From NCBI GenBank assembly GCA_003427395.1, contig BFEA01000237.1, positions 1,690,721-1,721,056 of the forward strand: a DNA stretch of 30,336 bases, read 5' to 3'. Both the position numbers and the translations under genes were made by a program. Within the stretch, counting starts at the first letter, position 1. Every line of letters starts with the position of its first letter. The notes beneath the pieces are model-generated. The model was not told the DNA's origin. It searched no databases and saw nothing but the letters and a program-made list of their open reading frames with translations. Positions 19,379-28,359 of this stretch are shown piece by piece. Source of the stretch: Chara braunii (lineage: Eukaryota; Streptophyta; Charophyceae; Charales; Characeae).

Positions 19379-19972
19379 TTGGATAAATCCCTGTGGTCGT
19401 CTGCCCACAGAGAAGGAATAAATACTGGGGACATCTGCTCAATGCCGCTGTGTGACGACTCGCCTGCGATCCGGCTAGCATGTGGTTCACATGCTTTGTG
19501 CCGTGAGGACTATGAAGTGTTAGCCCATGCTAGTTTTGTTTTCATATGTATGATGACAGTCAGTAGTGCACTCATGTACGACACCCTGACAGGGCTGGAA
19601 CGGCAATGCCTCTACAATTGCAGTCGGCGTGCCTCTGTGTTCCTAGCATGTAGAAGCCAGGTAGGCGGTGACATCTGTCTACGCCGTGCCATTCGATGCA
19701 GCAACTGCGGCTGCGAGAATTGGATGCGGTGCTTCCACAGTCCCCAACCCAACCGGTCCTGTCCGGTCTGTAGGGGTGGGCAGGACCGGTCCTGCCCGGT
19801 CTGTAGGGGTACCCCCCAACCCAACCGGTCCTGTCCGGTCTGTAGGGGTGGGCAGGACCGGTCTGTAGGGGTGGGCAGGACCGGTCCTGCCCGGTCTGTA
19901 GGGGTGGGCACTTACCTTAGGCGGCGGCTGCTCTTCAACTCGAAATCTCTTATGCAATCCAAACACCTGTGA
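19379..19972 (+). pseudogene. RING-like reading frame (possible fragment)
   Basis: The frame contains ICSMPLCDDSPAIRLACGSH followed by ALCREDYEVL, which resembles the first half of a RING-HC finger (Cys pair, then C-G-x-H-x2-C), and later RCSNCGCENW...SCPVCRG, which resembles a RING closing pair CPxCR. The spacing between halves (about 90 residues) is long and the first Cys pair is C-x4-C, so the domain is not regular. The CPVCRG portion falls inside a GC-rich minisatellite and may be a coincidence. It lies inside intron 1 of the larger gene. It could be a decayed E3-ligase exon or chance. Confidence 0.3.
19741..19909. repeat. GC-rich minisatellite with ACCGGT palindromes
   Basis: Higher-order units of about 70 bp built from CCGGTCTGTAGGGGTGGGCA and GCAGGACCGGTCCTGC (the latter a 16-bp palindrome) repeat with internal deletions. 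Conserved parts are close to identical, so recent turnover is likely. Confidence 0.88.
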
Positions 19973-20375
19973 CAAACTCCACCTCCTGTGTCCTTCATGT
20001 GCCATTGTAGAGCAGTCTGCTCCAGTGGTGAGTATTTGGAACCCTGTGACAAACTCCACCTCTTGTTTCCTTCCTATCTCCTCTTCTGCACTACTAGGAA
20101 ATGCATACGGATGAGCATCGTTAAGAGAACAGACAAAATATAAGCTGAATATTTGAGGAAAAATGAACAGGAATATACCTCCGCCTTTGCGCTGCCTCCT
20201 TTCATAATGTGCAAGTGGGGCGTTATTGCACACGGGGATGTGGGCGGCTCGCACGCGATCACAATCGACGTGGCGAGCCTTGCACATGAGAGGCACAGTA
20301 AAAGGGGAGTTGCGAGGACAAATGAAATGGGTACCCAAAAAATCCAAAGCGAGCACGGTTAAACCACCAGTATAC

Positions 20376-20416
20376 TTCCTAAAGTCGTGCCCGTTAACGC
20401 GCCACGATTTTAGGAA
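20376..20416. repeat. 14-bp hairpin
   Basis: TTCCTAAAGTCGTG pairs with CACGATTTTAGGAA with one mismatch (G-T), across a 13-nt spacer. It is flanked at 20361 and 20517 by TTAAACCACCAGTA. Confidence 0.7.
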
Positions 20417-20485
20417 ACGGACGGGCCACTACAGGAGCGCCCAAATTCATCCAACTAGAAACGTTTTTCTACTCAATTTTTTCCT

Positions 20486-20536
20486 GCGGCCGGTAGCTGT
20501 GCCAAGTATCTGCTGGTTTAAACCACCAGTACCTAC
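20486..20536 (+). repeat. Dispersed repeat, copy 1
   Basis: From GCGGCCGGTAGCTGTGCCAA to TTTAAACCACCAGTAC. The reverse complement of 30273-30316 matches it closely, so the two sites are inverted copies 9.8 kb apart. The TTTAAACCACCAGTA end also occurs at about 20360. Confidence 0.75.
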
Positions 20537-21299
20537 CGCATTTTTAGGTGTTAACGCGAAGGCTGAAGTGGGGGTCCATACGCCTCATTTGCGTCAGAGG
20601 GGGGCTAAGACCCCCTGGGGTACTCGTGGATTAAGAACGGGATTTAAACGCTTCTGTTTTGCTCCGTGTCACTTGCTATAAAGGTAATAACTGCGTCGTT
20701 GTTGGTTTATCTCAACTCAAGTGTTTTCGTTCTTTGCGATAGGACTAAAGCTGCTTCGATTTTGGATCTACTCGTCTGGGTGAAATATATAGGGGCTGTT
20801 GTGGTGAAAATTGAAAACACAGTACGGAAAACAGAGTTAGCAGAAGGACACAGGACTTAGGCGCAGGGGAGCGCATGTCACACATACATCATCAGCAGGC
20901 CACACAGACACTCAGGAATCACAGTAAAATGAACTCCGATGCAGAAATCTCAGCCAGCAGATGAATGGCAGCAAGTTTTCTCAGAAATGCAGATTTTTCA
21001 GTCTGAACTGTGTGAGGTCATTGGAGTACGCTGTGAAGAAGAGCAGCGACAGAATTTGGCAGAAACAACATGCTGATGCTCTGAGTTATGTCTGAATCCT
21101 CCTCCTGAGAGAAGTTGTGGCATCGACCTGAGTCGTTTAACTGTATTGACTGAGAGTCGGTCAATCATTAACCAGCAAAATTCTGGTCTGTCCACTTTGG
21201 TTCCTGCACATGACCTGGAAAGATGTAAGCATTCATTCATTTTGATTGTTTTTTTTTTGCAAACATTAGCTTGCAGTTAGTCTTGGCCAATGCTGCTGC

Positions 21300-21383
21300 T
21301 GCTGCCTCCGTCTGTGGGAAATGATAAGGTACTATGTAGTATGCTGCCTCCGTCTGTGGGAAATGATAAGGTACTATGTAGTA
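21300..21383. repeat. Perfect 42-bp tandem duplication
   Basis: Two identical units beginning TGCTGCCTCCGTCTGTGGGA and ending TACTATGTAGTA, followed by shorter TACTATGTAGTA copies. It lies 120 bp before exon 2. Confidence 0.92.
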
Positions 21384-21500
21384 GGTACTATGTAGTATGT
21401 ACTATGTTGCTTAGGAACATCCCGTTGGAGGCTCAATGATTCAATGGTCGAGAAAGTGAAATTGGATTTATTGTGTGGCTGGGGGATGATTTTTGTGCAG

Positions 21501-23085
21501 TGAATAAGATGACAGACATGAATGAGATGTGGAGGCGGCGGGAGACAGAGATTGGGAGTGGGGCTCAGGCAAGGGACAGTAAGAGCAGAGGCACTGAACA
21601 TCCACACGGTAATTCAGCAAAAAGACGTGAGAGAAGAGGTGATGATGGCCTGGGTAATCACAGAGACAGGTTTGGACGACATCAGAGCTGCAGGTGTTGT
21701 GGTCAATCATCGGCTAGAGAAGAGGAGGAGGAGGAGGAGGAGGAGGAGGAGGAGGAGGAGGAGGAGGAGGAGGAGAAAGGATATGCCTCCTTCCGAGACG
21801 ACTACTTGTCTCCTGGAAATGGTGTGGTTTCTAGAGGCAAGGAAGAAATGTTTGCAGGCAAGATTGAAGGACATGGTTTGTTCAGATGGCCGTCAAAATT
21901 GAGCAATAGTTGCCATGGATATGACTGCCAAGAGTTTGATCATAGTGATGGGTATGAGGGCAGATGCAGTAGAGATGTGCGCCACACAGAGGCGAGGAGG
22001 CAAAGACACCTTATGGAGGACAGATTTGCCCATGGTAGCTATTCCAGAACCAGGAAGATTGAGAGTCAAAGCTACAATGACAGGCCTGTGCTGTTGAGAG
22101 CACAACTTGCTGACAGCGATCGGCAGGGGAGATTTGACCATGGCAGCAATGTCAAAACCAGGAAGAATGAGTGTCAAAGCTACCACGAAAGGCCTGTACT
22201 CTGGAGTGCAGAAATGAATGAAAGGGATGGGAAACGTTCGGAATGTGGTAGGGAATGTGGTAGGAAGTGCGGTAGGGAATGTGGTAGGGAATGTGGTGAA
22301 AGAAAGAAGAGAGAGAGGAAAGAAGGGAGACATATGAATCAAGATGTGTGTGAACGTCCATGGATAAGATGTTCCTCTCCCCGAAATGACGACCTATCTC
22401 CTCGAGATGGTGTGTGTTCGAGAGGCAGGGATGAAATGTTGATTGGCAAGCCGGAAGGACATAGCACAGCGAGATGTGGGTCAAGAGGTTGTGACATCTG
22501 CCATGAATATGATTGCCCAGAACCCGATCATTGTGCTGGGTACGAGGACGGGTGCAGCAGAAGACGGCGCTACACGGAAGGTAAGAGACGAAAACATCTT
22601 ACGGAGGAGAGATATGACCGTGACCGCAATGCCAAGGACAGAGAGATGGAGAGTCTAAGCTACCATCTCAGGCCCGTGCTGTGGAGGGCACAACTCACTG
22701 AGAGAGATGGGAAATGTCGGGAATGTGGTAGGAAATTTGGCGAGGGGAAGAAGAGGGAGAGGAAAAGGAGGAGCATGACCCAAGATGAGTGTGTACAGCA
22801 TGCGACACAAATGGATTGTCACGCTGCCCTGCAAAAGACTCCAACTGAGGATGATGATGTCGCCAGATTGAGGCATCACGATGCAGAATACTCTCGGAGA
22901 GGGATACAGCATCCTAAAGAGCTTCTGGAAAGCTACAGTGAACAGGGATTTTTATCAGAAAAGGATGAATCACATGAATCATTGGGACGCCGAAGCAGAG
23001 TGCTCAGATGCGAAAGGCCGCTGCTAGAGGAGAGTGGGGATGGCGGTCTGGATGATAAGGAGGTGGAAGAGTTCTTAAGAGCCAG
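21501..23085 (+). CDS. Exon 2 of the 833-aa protein (residues 92-620)
   Basis: Entered at TG|AATAAG, giving MNKMTDMNEMWRRRETE. A 19-Glu run (residues about 165-183) follows a small CRCC cluster. Then come two internal repeats of about 145-190 residues (about 188-377 and 384-527). Each holds the order DDYLSP/DDLSPRDG, a Cys/Asp-rich CHGYDCQEFDH or CHEYDCPEPDH segment, a basic stretch, and an RPVLWRAQLxxRDG box followed by Cys-Gly-Arg units. Repeat 1 contains this last box twice and an expanded ECGR run. The frame would end two nt after the donor if unspliced. The Cys/His spacing suggests possible metal binding, which is not a family I know. The C-terminus EVEEFLRAR leads into exon 3. Confidence 0.8.
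21721..21774 (+). repeat. In-frame (GAG)n coding microsatellite
   Basis: Encodes the Glu homopolymer in exon 2. The copy number is a multiple of three, so the frame is kept. The length is likely to vary between individuals. Confidence 0.9.
22231..22291 (+). repeat. 12-bp coding minisatellite (ECGR units)
   Basis: Five units of GGAATGTGGTAG type in repeat 1 of exon 2, with one AAGTGC variant, encoding ECGRECGRKCGRECGRECG. Repeat 2 has a single such unit (RECGRKFG). Confidence 0.88.
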
Positions 23086-23469
23086 GTATTGAGCTTTTTG
23101 CTTTGTCTGTTTTTGGACAACCCTGCTCATTTTGCCGTTTTTGTTTTTTGTAAAATTTGTAATGAATAGACTGCAACTTTGTATTGCAAATAGAAATGGA
23201 ATAGAGGTTGGGGACCTCGCAATTCTACCCGGAAATGTCTACACACACTTGTTTGGGATTTTTGCTGTTTGCAACATGGAAGGGAGGTTCACACATGAAT
23301 CCAAATGAGGGGGCGGGCCTTACGATGTGGAGTGCATGGTGCAAGGTGCAAACACACACACTCCAACCCCAAAAATGAAAAGAACACAGACATGCTCCCT
23401 CGGCCCTCCCCCCCCCAAAAAAAAGGAAATAAATGGCGAACATCAGACACAATTCGGCCGTTGTCACAG

Positions 23470-23556
<87 letters not shown>

Positions 23557-23890
23557 CTGCAAATTTTGGTGGTGGTTCTATGATGTTTGTATTTTTGTCT
23601 TGTGTTTTGTATTTAATTGGCATTCGTATCACAGATCCTCGTTAAGCATCAGGATCTGGGGTGAGTTCTTGGGGTCAGTTGTCCCTGGCCGAAGTGACTG
23701 ATGACATCATGACAGATGTGTATAAGTTCTTTCTGAAAAGTGTACAAGCTCTCAGAGTTTCCTTCGGAAAGTGTTGCATTAATGCAGATGTTGTGTAACG
23801 ACTCCCCCTATCTGTTGAAAAGGTGGGACTAAGCTGACGTACGATATAATATCGTCCTGGGCGGATCTCGTGTTTGATTTGGTGCGACAG
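23086..23890 (+). other. Intron 2 (805 bp)
   Basis: Starts GTATTG and ends GGTGCGACAG. It contains stop codons in all plus frames, an AAAAA-rich stretch, and an 82-bp (CT)n tract. A 13-nt match to a transposase mosaic end is discussed in the findings. Confidence 0.72.
23471..23552. repeat. (CT)n microsatellite
   Basis: 82 bp of perfect CT repeats. Translations through it are Ser-Leu or Arg-Glu repeats and are not proteins. Confidence 0.98.
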
Positions 23891-24533
23891 AGCAAAACGA
23901 GGGCGGGGTGAGGTTGGCTCCCGCATGAACGAGGCAGGGTCTAATCTACCGTCAGCGAAGTGTACCAACGTTCCAAGGAGCAGTGGTTTCTTAAGTCGCC
24001 TGCCTTTCGACCGCGAAGACAAATGGATGGACTGCACTGCGGACCGGCAAGTCGAGACGAGGAGCGAGGCAAAATGGATCAGGGGAATGGATGTGTCGGA
24101 CAGTTTGTGTACAGACGAAGTGTTCTGTAGAGAATGGGAGGTGGAGAAGGGGAGGCAGCCAGACCCTTGGTTCTGTGGAGGAGGTCGTCCAAATGGCAGT
24201 AGCGATAACGATCACAAAAACTGTGAAGAAGATACGTCGGACAGCAACTCTGAGAAGAGGGGGAAGAGGAAGAGTAGGCAGAAGAGCGAAAGGTTGAAGG
24301 AAGAGAAAGAGAGGAGAACGAAGAAGGTAAAGACAAAGAAGAGGAGGAAAGGAGAAGGCGACAACAAGAGGAGAGGGGAGAGTGCAAAAGGTAATACCAA
24401 AAGGAGACGCAAGCACAGGAAGAATAGAAAAGAGTGTCACATCCATGTGAAAGATGGGAGCAGAGGTAGCCCCACCAGCACCAGTAAGCATGGTGGTGGA
24501 TCAAGTTCATTCTCAACAAGTTATTCATCATAA
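23891..24533 (+). CDS. Exon 3 of the 833-aa protein (residues 621-833, stop)
   Basis: Begins AKRGRGEVGSRMNEAGSNLP, a Lys/Arg-Gly motif that is the best conserved-looking block of the protein. A middle segment follows with two Trp (KWMD, KWIRG) and an acidic Ser/Asp stretch (SDNDHKNCEEDTSDSNSEK). The tail (about 735-810) is lysine/arginine-rich (EEKERRTKKVKTKKRRKGEG, KRRRKHRKNRK) with several overlapping nuclear-localisation-like clusters, ending in a Ser/Thr/Gly-rich terminus and TAA. The minus-strand ORFs opposite it are hydrophobic shadows. Confidence 0.8.
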
Positions 24534-24950
24534 ATTCATAATGATAAAAGTGTCTTTCTCACTTTTGTGTTTTGGGTCTCATCTATGGATGCTGTTTTAG
24601 CTGTTGTTCCCTGCTGCTCCCAATCCACAAGTGTGATGCTCTGTTTGGCGACTTTTGCAGTGGTCGGAAATTGTGTGTAACTCCTTATTTTGGGAAGGTT
24701 ACAAAGTTTTTTTTCCCTTTTTTTCCCCCTCTCCCTTCTGGAATCGAACTCAGGTCTGTATTTTCAACTGTTAATGGGTGTAGCAACTGGGGAACGGTTC
24801 ACAGGTTAGGCTTGAAAGTTGAAACTTCTGAAATTCAGAGTTTAGCCTGCCTGTACGTGGGCAAGCCGTTGACTTTCAGTCTAGGCGAGGGAACTTTGGG
24901 GTTAAGGCCCACTTATCATTACTATATATTAAAAATATATATATATATAT
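24534..24950 (+). other. 3' flank / probable 3'UTR of the three-exon gene
   Basis: T-rich, non-coding. No AATAAA signal is present, and plant-type signals are too loose to place. A tRNA-like T-arm (complement of GGAATCGAACTCAGG) near 24741 lacks the rest of a tRNA. Confidence 0.45.
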
Positions 24951-25007
24951 TATTAGCCTCCTGATGAGTCGGTGAAACCCCGACGAAACAGTTTGTCACA
25001 GCCCCTC
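24951..25007 (+). ncRNA. Hammerhead-ribozyme-like core
   Basis: CTGATGA at 24961-24967 is followed by stem II (GTCGG 24968-24972 with CCGAC 24980-24984, loop TGAAACC) and GAAAC at 24985-24989, the exact conserved core of hammerhead ribozymes. A 3-bp stem III (ACA 24988-24990, TGT 24994-24996) then leads to a GTC triplet (24995-24997), as in minimal type I ribozymes found in eukaryotic retroelements. Stem I is not convincing: bases before 24961 (GCCTC) do not pair with those after 24997 (ACAGC). It may therefore be inactive, need another strand, or be a remnant. An (AT)n stretch lies just upstream. Confidence 0.55.
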
Positions 25008-25454
25008 GTTTGTTGTCCTCTTCTCTCTCTCTGCCTACGGTTTACCGGGCAGTTCTGTTTGTGACGATATATTAGCCCATGTACGACAGGTGCAACATAA
25101 TGTGTAGGAAGGGTGAAACAATAGATGAAGTTCTATTCCCCACAGTATTCCCTCTGCAGATTCAGAAGGTCCTTCAGGTCTACTGTCTGACGTCTGACGA
25201 CCCTCAGGTCATGCAGATTCAGCCAGCTGAACAGGGTTGTCCTAGGTCTGCCCAGACACACAGAAGGTCCTTCGTGCAAAATGGGTGGTGGGAAAGCCTT
25301 TTTTTTCTGAAGTAAGCGGCCAAGGGGTTCTGTCAGGGAGCTGGTTCTTTTTCTGCCGATGCCAAGCAGGACCCCGAAGCAATGAAGAAAAGGCGATAGG
25401 GAATGTACCCCGCCCCCCTCCCCTCCCCTTCCCTTCCCAGCAAGCACTCAACTC

Positions 25455-25495
25455 CTGATGAGTGAGTGGAGAAAAGCCCAGCTGGTCGGTCTGTC
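25455..25495 (+). repeat. Partial relative of the hammerhead-like motif (1)
   Basis: CTCCTGATGAGTGAGTGG, followed by a GAAAAGCCCAGCTGGTCGG segment and GTCTGTC. The CTGATGAG box and the GTCTGTC end match the motif at 24961, but no complementary stem II is evident and GAAAC is absent. Confidence 0.4.
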
Positions 25496-25573
25496 GCACC
25501 GCTTTTCCTTTGGGGTTGCGTTTAGCAAATACAGTGAGTGGGTATGTAGTGGAAAAAAGAGATTCACCAACTC

Positions 25574-25612
25574 CTGATGAGCGAGTGGAAAAAAGCCCGG
25601 CTGGTTTACGAC
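25574..25612 (+). repeat. Partial relative of the hammerhead-like motif (2)
   Basis: CTCCTGATGAGCGAGTGG, then AAAAAAGCCCGGCTGGTTTA. Nearly the same as the copy 119 bp upstream, so the two form a diverged tandem pair. Confidence 0.4.
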
Positions 25613-25814
25613 TTCGATGCACTGGTCCTTCGGACTTGGTGGTGTTGTTGTCAGGGGTGTGAACTACACAGTCTGCTAGGGTTGCCTGGTTGGTGGGATG
25701 AGTGGAGTTGAGTCAGTTGATCACTTTCCTCAAGGGTATCACTCGCTACCTATGGGCAAAGAGGTGAGTCCTCATCATCAGTCAATTGCATCCTGGGCAG
25801 ACTGGCGCCATTCA

Positions 25815-25856
25815 ACGTCCTTAACGAGTTGGTGAAATCTGACGAGGCAGTCTGTG
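25815..25856 (+). ncRNA. Degenerate copy of the hammerhead-like core
   Basis: The sequence CTTAACGAGTTGGTGAAAT, then CTGACGAGGCAGTCTGT, aligns along the whole motif at 24961-24997. CTGATGA is spoiled and GAAAC reads GAGGC, but stem II can still form by wobble pairs (GTTGG with CTGAC). Mostly transitions, as in decay of methylated sequence. It cannot be catalytic. Confidence 0.5.
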
Positions 25857-26109
25857 GCCGGGATGGTCACTACCTGTGAACGTGCGGGTGCGCATCAGCT
25901 GCCGTGAGCATAACAAGACCTCTTTCTGATCACAGTGAAGGGATTGGATGCTCGCTACTGAGCTCTGTCTGATCATTACAAAGAGATGGTCACTGCCCAG
26001 CTTCTGCCCCCAGAACTGTGAAGGTGGTGTTTGCCCCCGCCTCCCCCTCCCTCTACCCACCCTGACCAGGCATTCATCACCTGCCTGATATGTAGTTCTA
26101 GTCTTGTTT

Positions 26110-26420
26110 GAATGCAATGATGAATGAATGAGCATTCACGCAGCATGCTTTGAGCTCGCGGGAAATAGTACTCGTGGTGTTCAGCATGTAAAAAACCCGT
26201 TTGGTTGAGAAGTTGTGTCTGGATACACTGGGTCATGGTGGTATGTGATGGACTAACCATGCTGGGGTGGGCTGGAATTCACATCTGCGGGCTTCACTTT
26301 CGTCCCATTTCACTTTGCCTTGTGGTAGGCATTCTGATTTATGATCGGCAGGTTGCAGGAGCGATTTGTTTAATTCAGCGATTTAGATTGGCGCTGGGAA
26401 TGCAATGATGGATGAATGAG
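26110..26420. repeat. Direct 22-bp repeats 288 bp apart
   Basis: GAATGCAATGATGAATGAAT at 26110 and GAATGCAATGATGGATGAAT at 26398. The sequence between has no gene. Could mark a duplicated unit or short terminal repeats. Confidence 0.5.
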
Positions 26421-27340
26421 AAACATCTATCACCCATTTTCCTGGCATGGTGGGACGGCATCATGTGTCATGGCTGTGTTCATGAAGTGGACAGGGACAG
26501 TAGATGTCCGTGCTTATGTGGATTGTCCAAATGCCATCCTCGTCCGCAGCGCCATTGCTCGATTGCAGGTTGATACGCTGGACCTCCGGTCACATTTGTC
26601 GCTAATATTTTCCATCACAGACGAGCAGTGCCCCAAGGCAACAGCCGGTGCTGCACCAGCAACAGCCAGAGAGTGCACTGACACTGCAGCCTGACTTGGA
26701 GGCAGGCCGAGGGACTCACCCTCTTTCCCCGGAGTGGCAACAGCTTCTAAACGCTCTTGGACACACGCACTCTGAATCTGCCTGACCGAAGCGAGATCAC
26801 ATGACCAGTGGACGTGCCAGCCTTTGCAGCTGCGTGCTCACGTCCGTTCTTATGTGATGACTCTGCAGATGTACGCTTAGGCGTGCGATCAGCTCTCCCT
26901 GTGCGGGCAGCACTTCGATGGTATAATCCACATGCAGGTCTCTGTCTTGACGCTCCAGATGACTATGTCCTCCACTCGTCCGACCCGTCTTATCATTGTC
27001 TTTCCTGGATGTAGAGGAGGAATCAAAACAATGACCATTCATCGTTGAGTATCCAAATTGCCGATTTTGGCGAAATCAATGCGGCAGAGGACCTCCATTT
27101 TCAGCTCCTGACTAATGGGACCAAAACTGAAATTAGGGTTTGGGGGTCAAATTTTTGTTTTTTTGTTTTTTTGTTTTTTTGCCTGTTTTTGTTTTGGTTT
27201 AGGGTTGCTGTCTGCCAAATTTGGTACTATTTGGGTTATTAGAATTTGTGCCGTTGGGAGGCCTGAAAATCCTGAAATTTGGATGACGTGTTTCATGCCA
27301 AAATTGCCTGAAAATGCACTTTTGGGTTGCTGTTTTATGT
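26421..27340. other. Unassigned sequence
   Basis: Short ORFs (for example 26416-26694) show no domain. The sequence turns T/G-rich around 27150-27200. No RNA gene recognised. Confidence 0.4.
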
Positions 27341-27395
27341 ATGTTTGTTTGTTTGTTTGTTTGTTTGTTTTTTTTTTTTTTTTTTNTTTTTTTTA
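27341..27395. repeat. (TTTG)n and T-run with N
   Basis: Six to seven TTTG units passing into a T run containing a single N at 27386. Confidence 0.9.
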
Positions 27396-27506
27396 ATATA
27401 TTAGTAAGAAGTGCACTCTATACATTGGTGTGGAGTTTGCTTTAAATGGCCTTATGGTTTTCTTATAAATTGACCTGAAAAATGGGGGGTCGGTTAACCT
27501 TCTCTC

Positions 27507-27875
27507 CTCGACTCCTCCATGCAGTCCGTATAATCCAACTGTGCGTCAGTCTGTTGCGCTGGTGAGCATGAAGAATGAAATGAGGTGATGCGAGTGTAGC
27601 AGCGCAGCCGCCATGCTTTTGTGTCCGTTGCTGCCAGAAAGTTGTGGAAACTATTGTGCTCGGGACATCTGTGTGCAGCACGCAATCGGAAATAGTGTGT
27701 TCTACTCTCAGCATTGGATGCTATCGCACACCTCGCCTCACCGGAAACTCGCATGTCCTGTTTTGGGGTGTGATCAAAATGCCTGAGTAATACATCTCGA
27801 CTCCTCCATGCAGTCCGTATAACCCAACTGTGCGTCAGTCTGTTGCGCTGGTGAGCATGAAGAATGAAATGAGGT
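27507..27875. repeat. 80-bp direct repeats 289 bp apart
   Basis: 27507-27586 and 27796-27875 differ at one position (ATAATCC against ATAACCC). They start CTCGACTCCTCCATGCAGTC. No matching flanking target duplication was seen, so a recent 289-bp tandem duplication or a very small terminal-repeat element are both possible. Confidence 0.85.
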
Positions 27876-27923
27876 CCCTCATTCTCTTCCCTCCTCTCTG
27901 CTCTGCCTTGCCCCACATCTTTC

Positions 27924-27996
27924 CTTCTTGTCCCCATGGAGAGCTGCAAAGTATATTTTCTTCTTGTCCCTGTGGAGAACTGCGAAACATATTTGG
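27924..27996. repeat. 36-bp tandem duplication
   Basis: CTTCTTGTCCCCATGGAGAG and CTTCTTGTCCCTGTGGAGAA head two diverged 36-bp units. Confidence 0.75.
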
Positions 27997-28359
27997 AAGA
28001 GGCCACCTTCTCGGTCGGCCAAGATCAGGCTATTGGGCCTGGGAATGGCAGAAGGCGCAGTGGACAAGACCACCTTCACAGTGGCCTAGATCAGGCTGAG
28101 GCGGCCAACAGGCAATGCCCTGACCCAGCCAACATGGCTAGCCCCTAGCTGAGTCATTGGCTCAGATTGTCGGATATGGTGGAGAATTCTGAGAGCAGCT
28201 GCTTAGCTCCCACACACTTTTATGTCTCGGGCACTCTTAAGCCACCACTACCCCCGCCGGCCTAAATTCACCTTCCCTGGCCTTGCGGACCGGGTTCTTT
28301 GGGGGGGGGGGGCGACTGGCAGATGCAGGCGGGTCCAGTCCAGGAATTTTCAAGCGCCA

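Larger units (their letters stand above)
15921..21500 (+). other. Intron 1 (5,580 bp) of the three-exon gene
   Basis: Bounded by GTAAAAG and a T-rich TTTTTGTGCAG acceptor. It holds microsatellites, a purine-rich minisatellite, four MITE-like copies of two families, a SINE-like tail, a GC-rich minisatellite beside a RING-like reading frame, and a 42-bp tandem duplication. These are listed separately. No second gene is convincingly present inside. Confidence 0.7.
15647..24533 (+). other. Gene model: three coding exons, 833-aa basic nuclear-type protein
   Basis: Exons 15647-15920, 21501-23085 and 23891-24533 join in phase (274 + 1585 + 643 = 2502 nt, 834 codons with the stop). All four splice borders are GT/AG: AAA|GTAAAAG, TTTTTGTGCAG|TG, CCAG|GTATTG and GTGCGACAG|AG. 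The split codons become Met92 and Arg620. Joining creates continuous stretches that fit together, SVEQ-MNKMTDMNEMWRRR and EEFLRAR-AKRGRGEVGSRM, which resemble motifs I associate with a conserved plant nuclear protein family of unknown function. The layout (short N-terminal helix, NK...MW box, Lys-rich tail) also recalls metazoan NKAPD1-like proteins, but that is a weak comparison from memory. Expected location is the nucleus. Function unknown. Confidence 0.8.

Noticed and set aside
19741-19909. CRISPR-like array
   Set aside because: The repeats are contiguous, palindromic and without unique spacers of constant length. It is a minisatellite in a eukaryotic intron.
21893-22484. Minus-strand ORFs opposite exon 2
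   Set aside because: Shadows of the exon 2 coding repeats, with hydrophobic composition typical of antisense.
23305-23701. Ser-Leu repeat and Arg-Glu repeat ORFs
   Set aside because: Produced by the (CT)n microsatellite in intron 2.
24735-24760. tRNA gene on the minus strand
   Set aside because: Only a T-arm-like GTTCGATTCC is present. No anticodon arm or matching acceptor stem was found.
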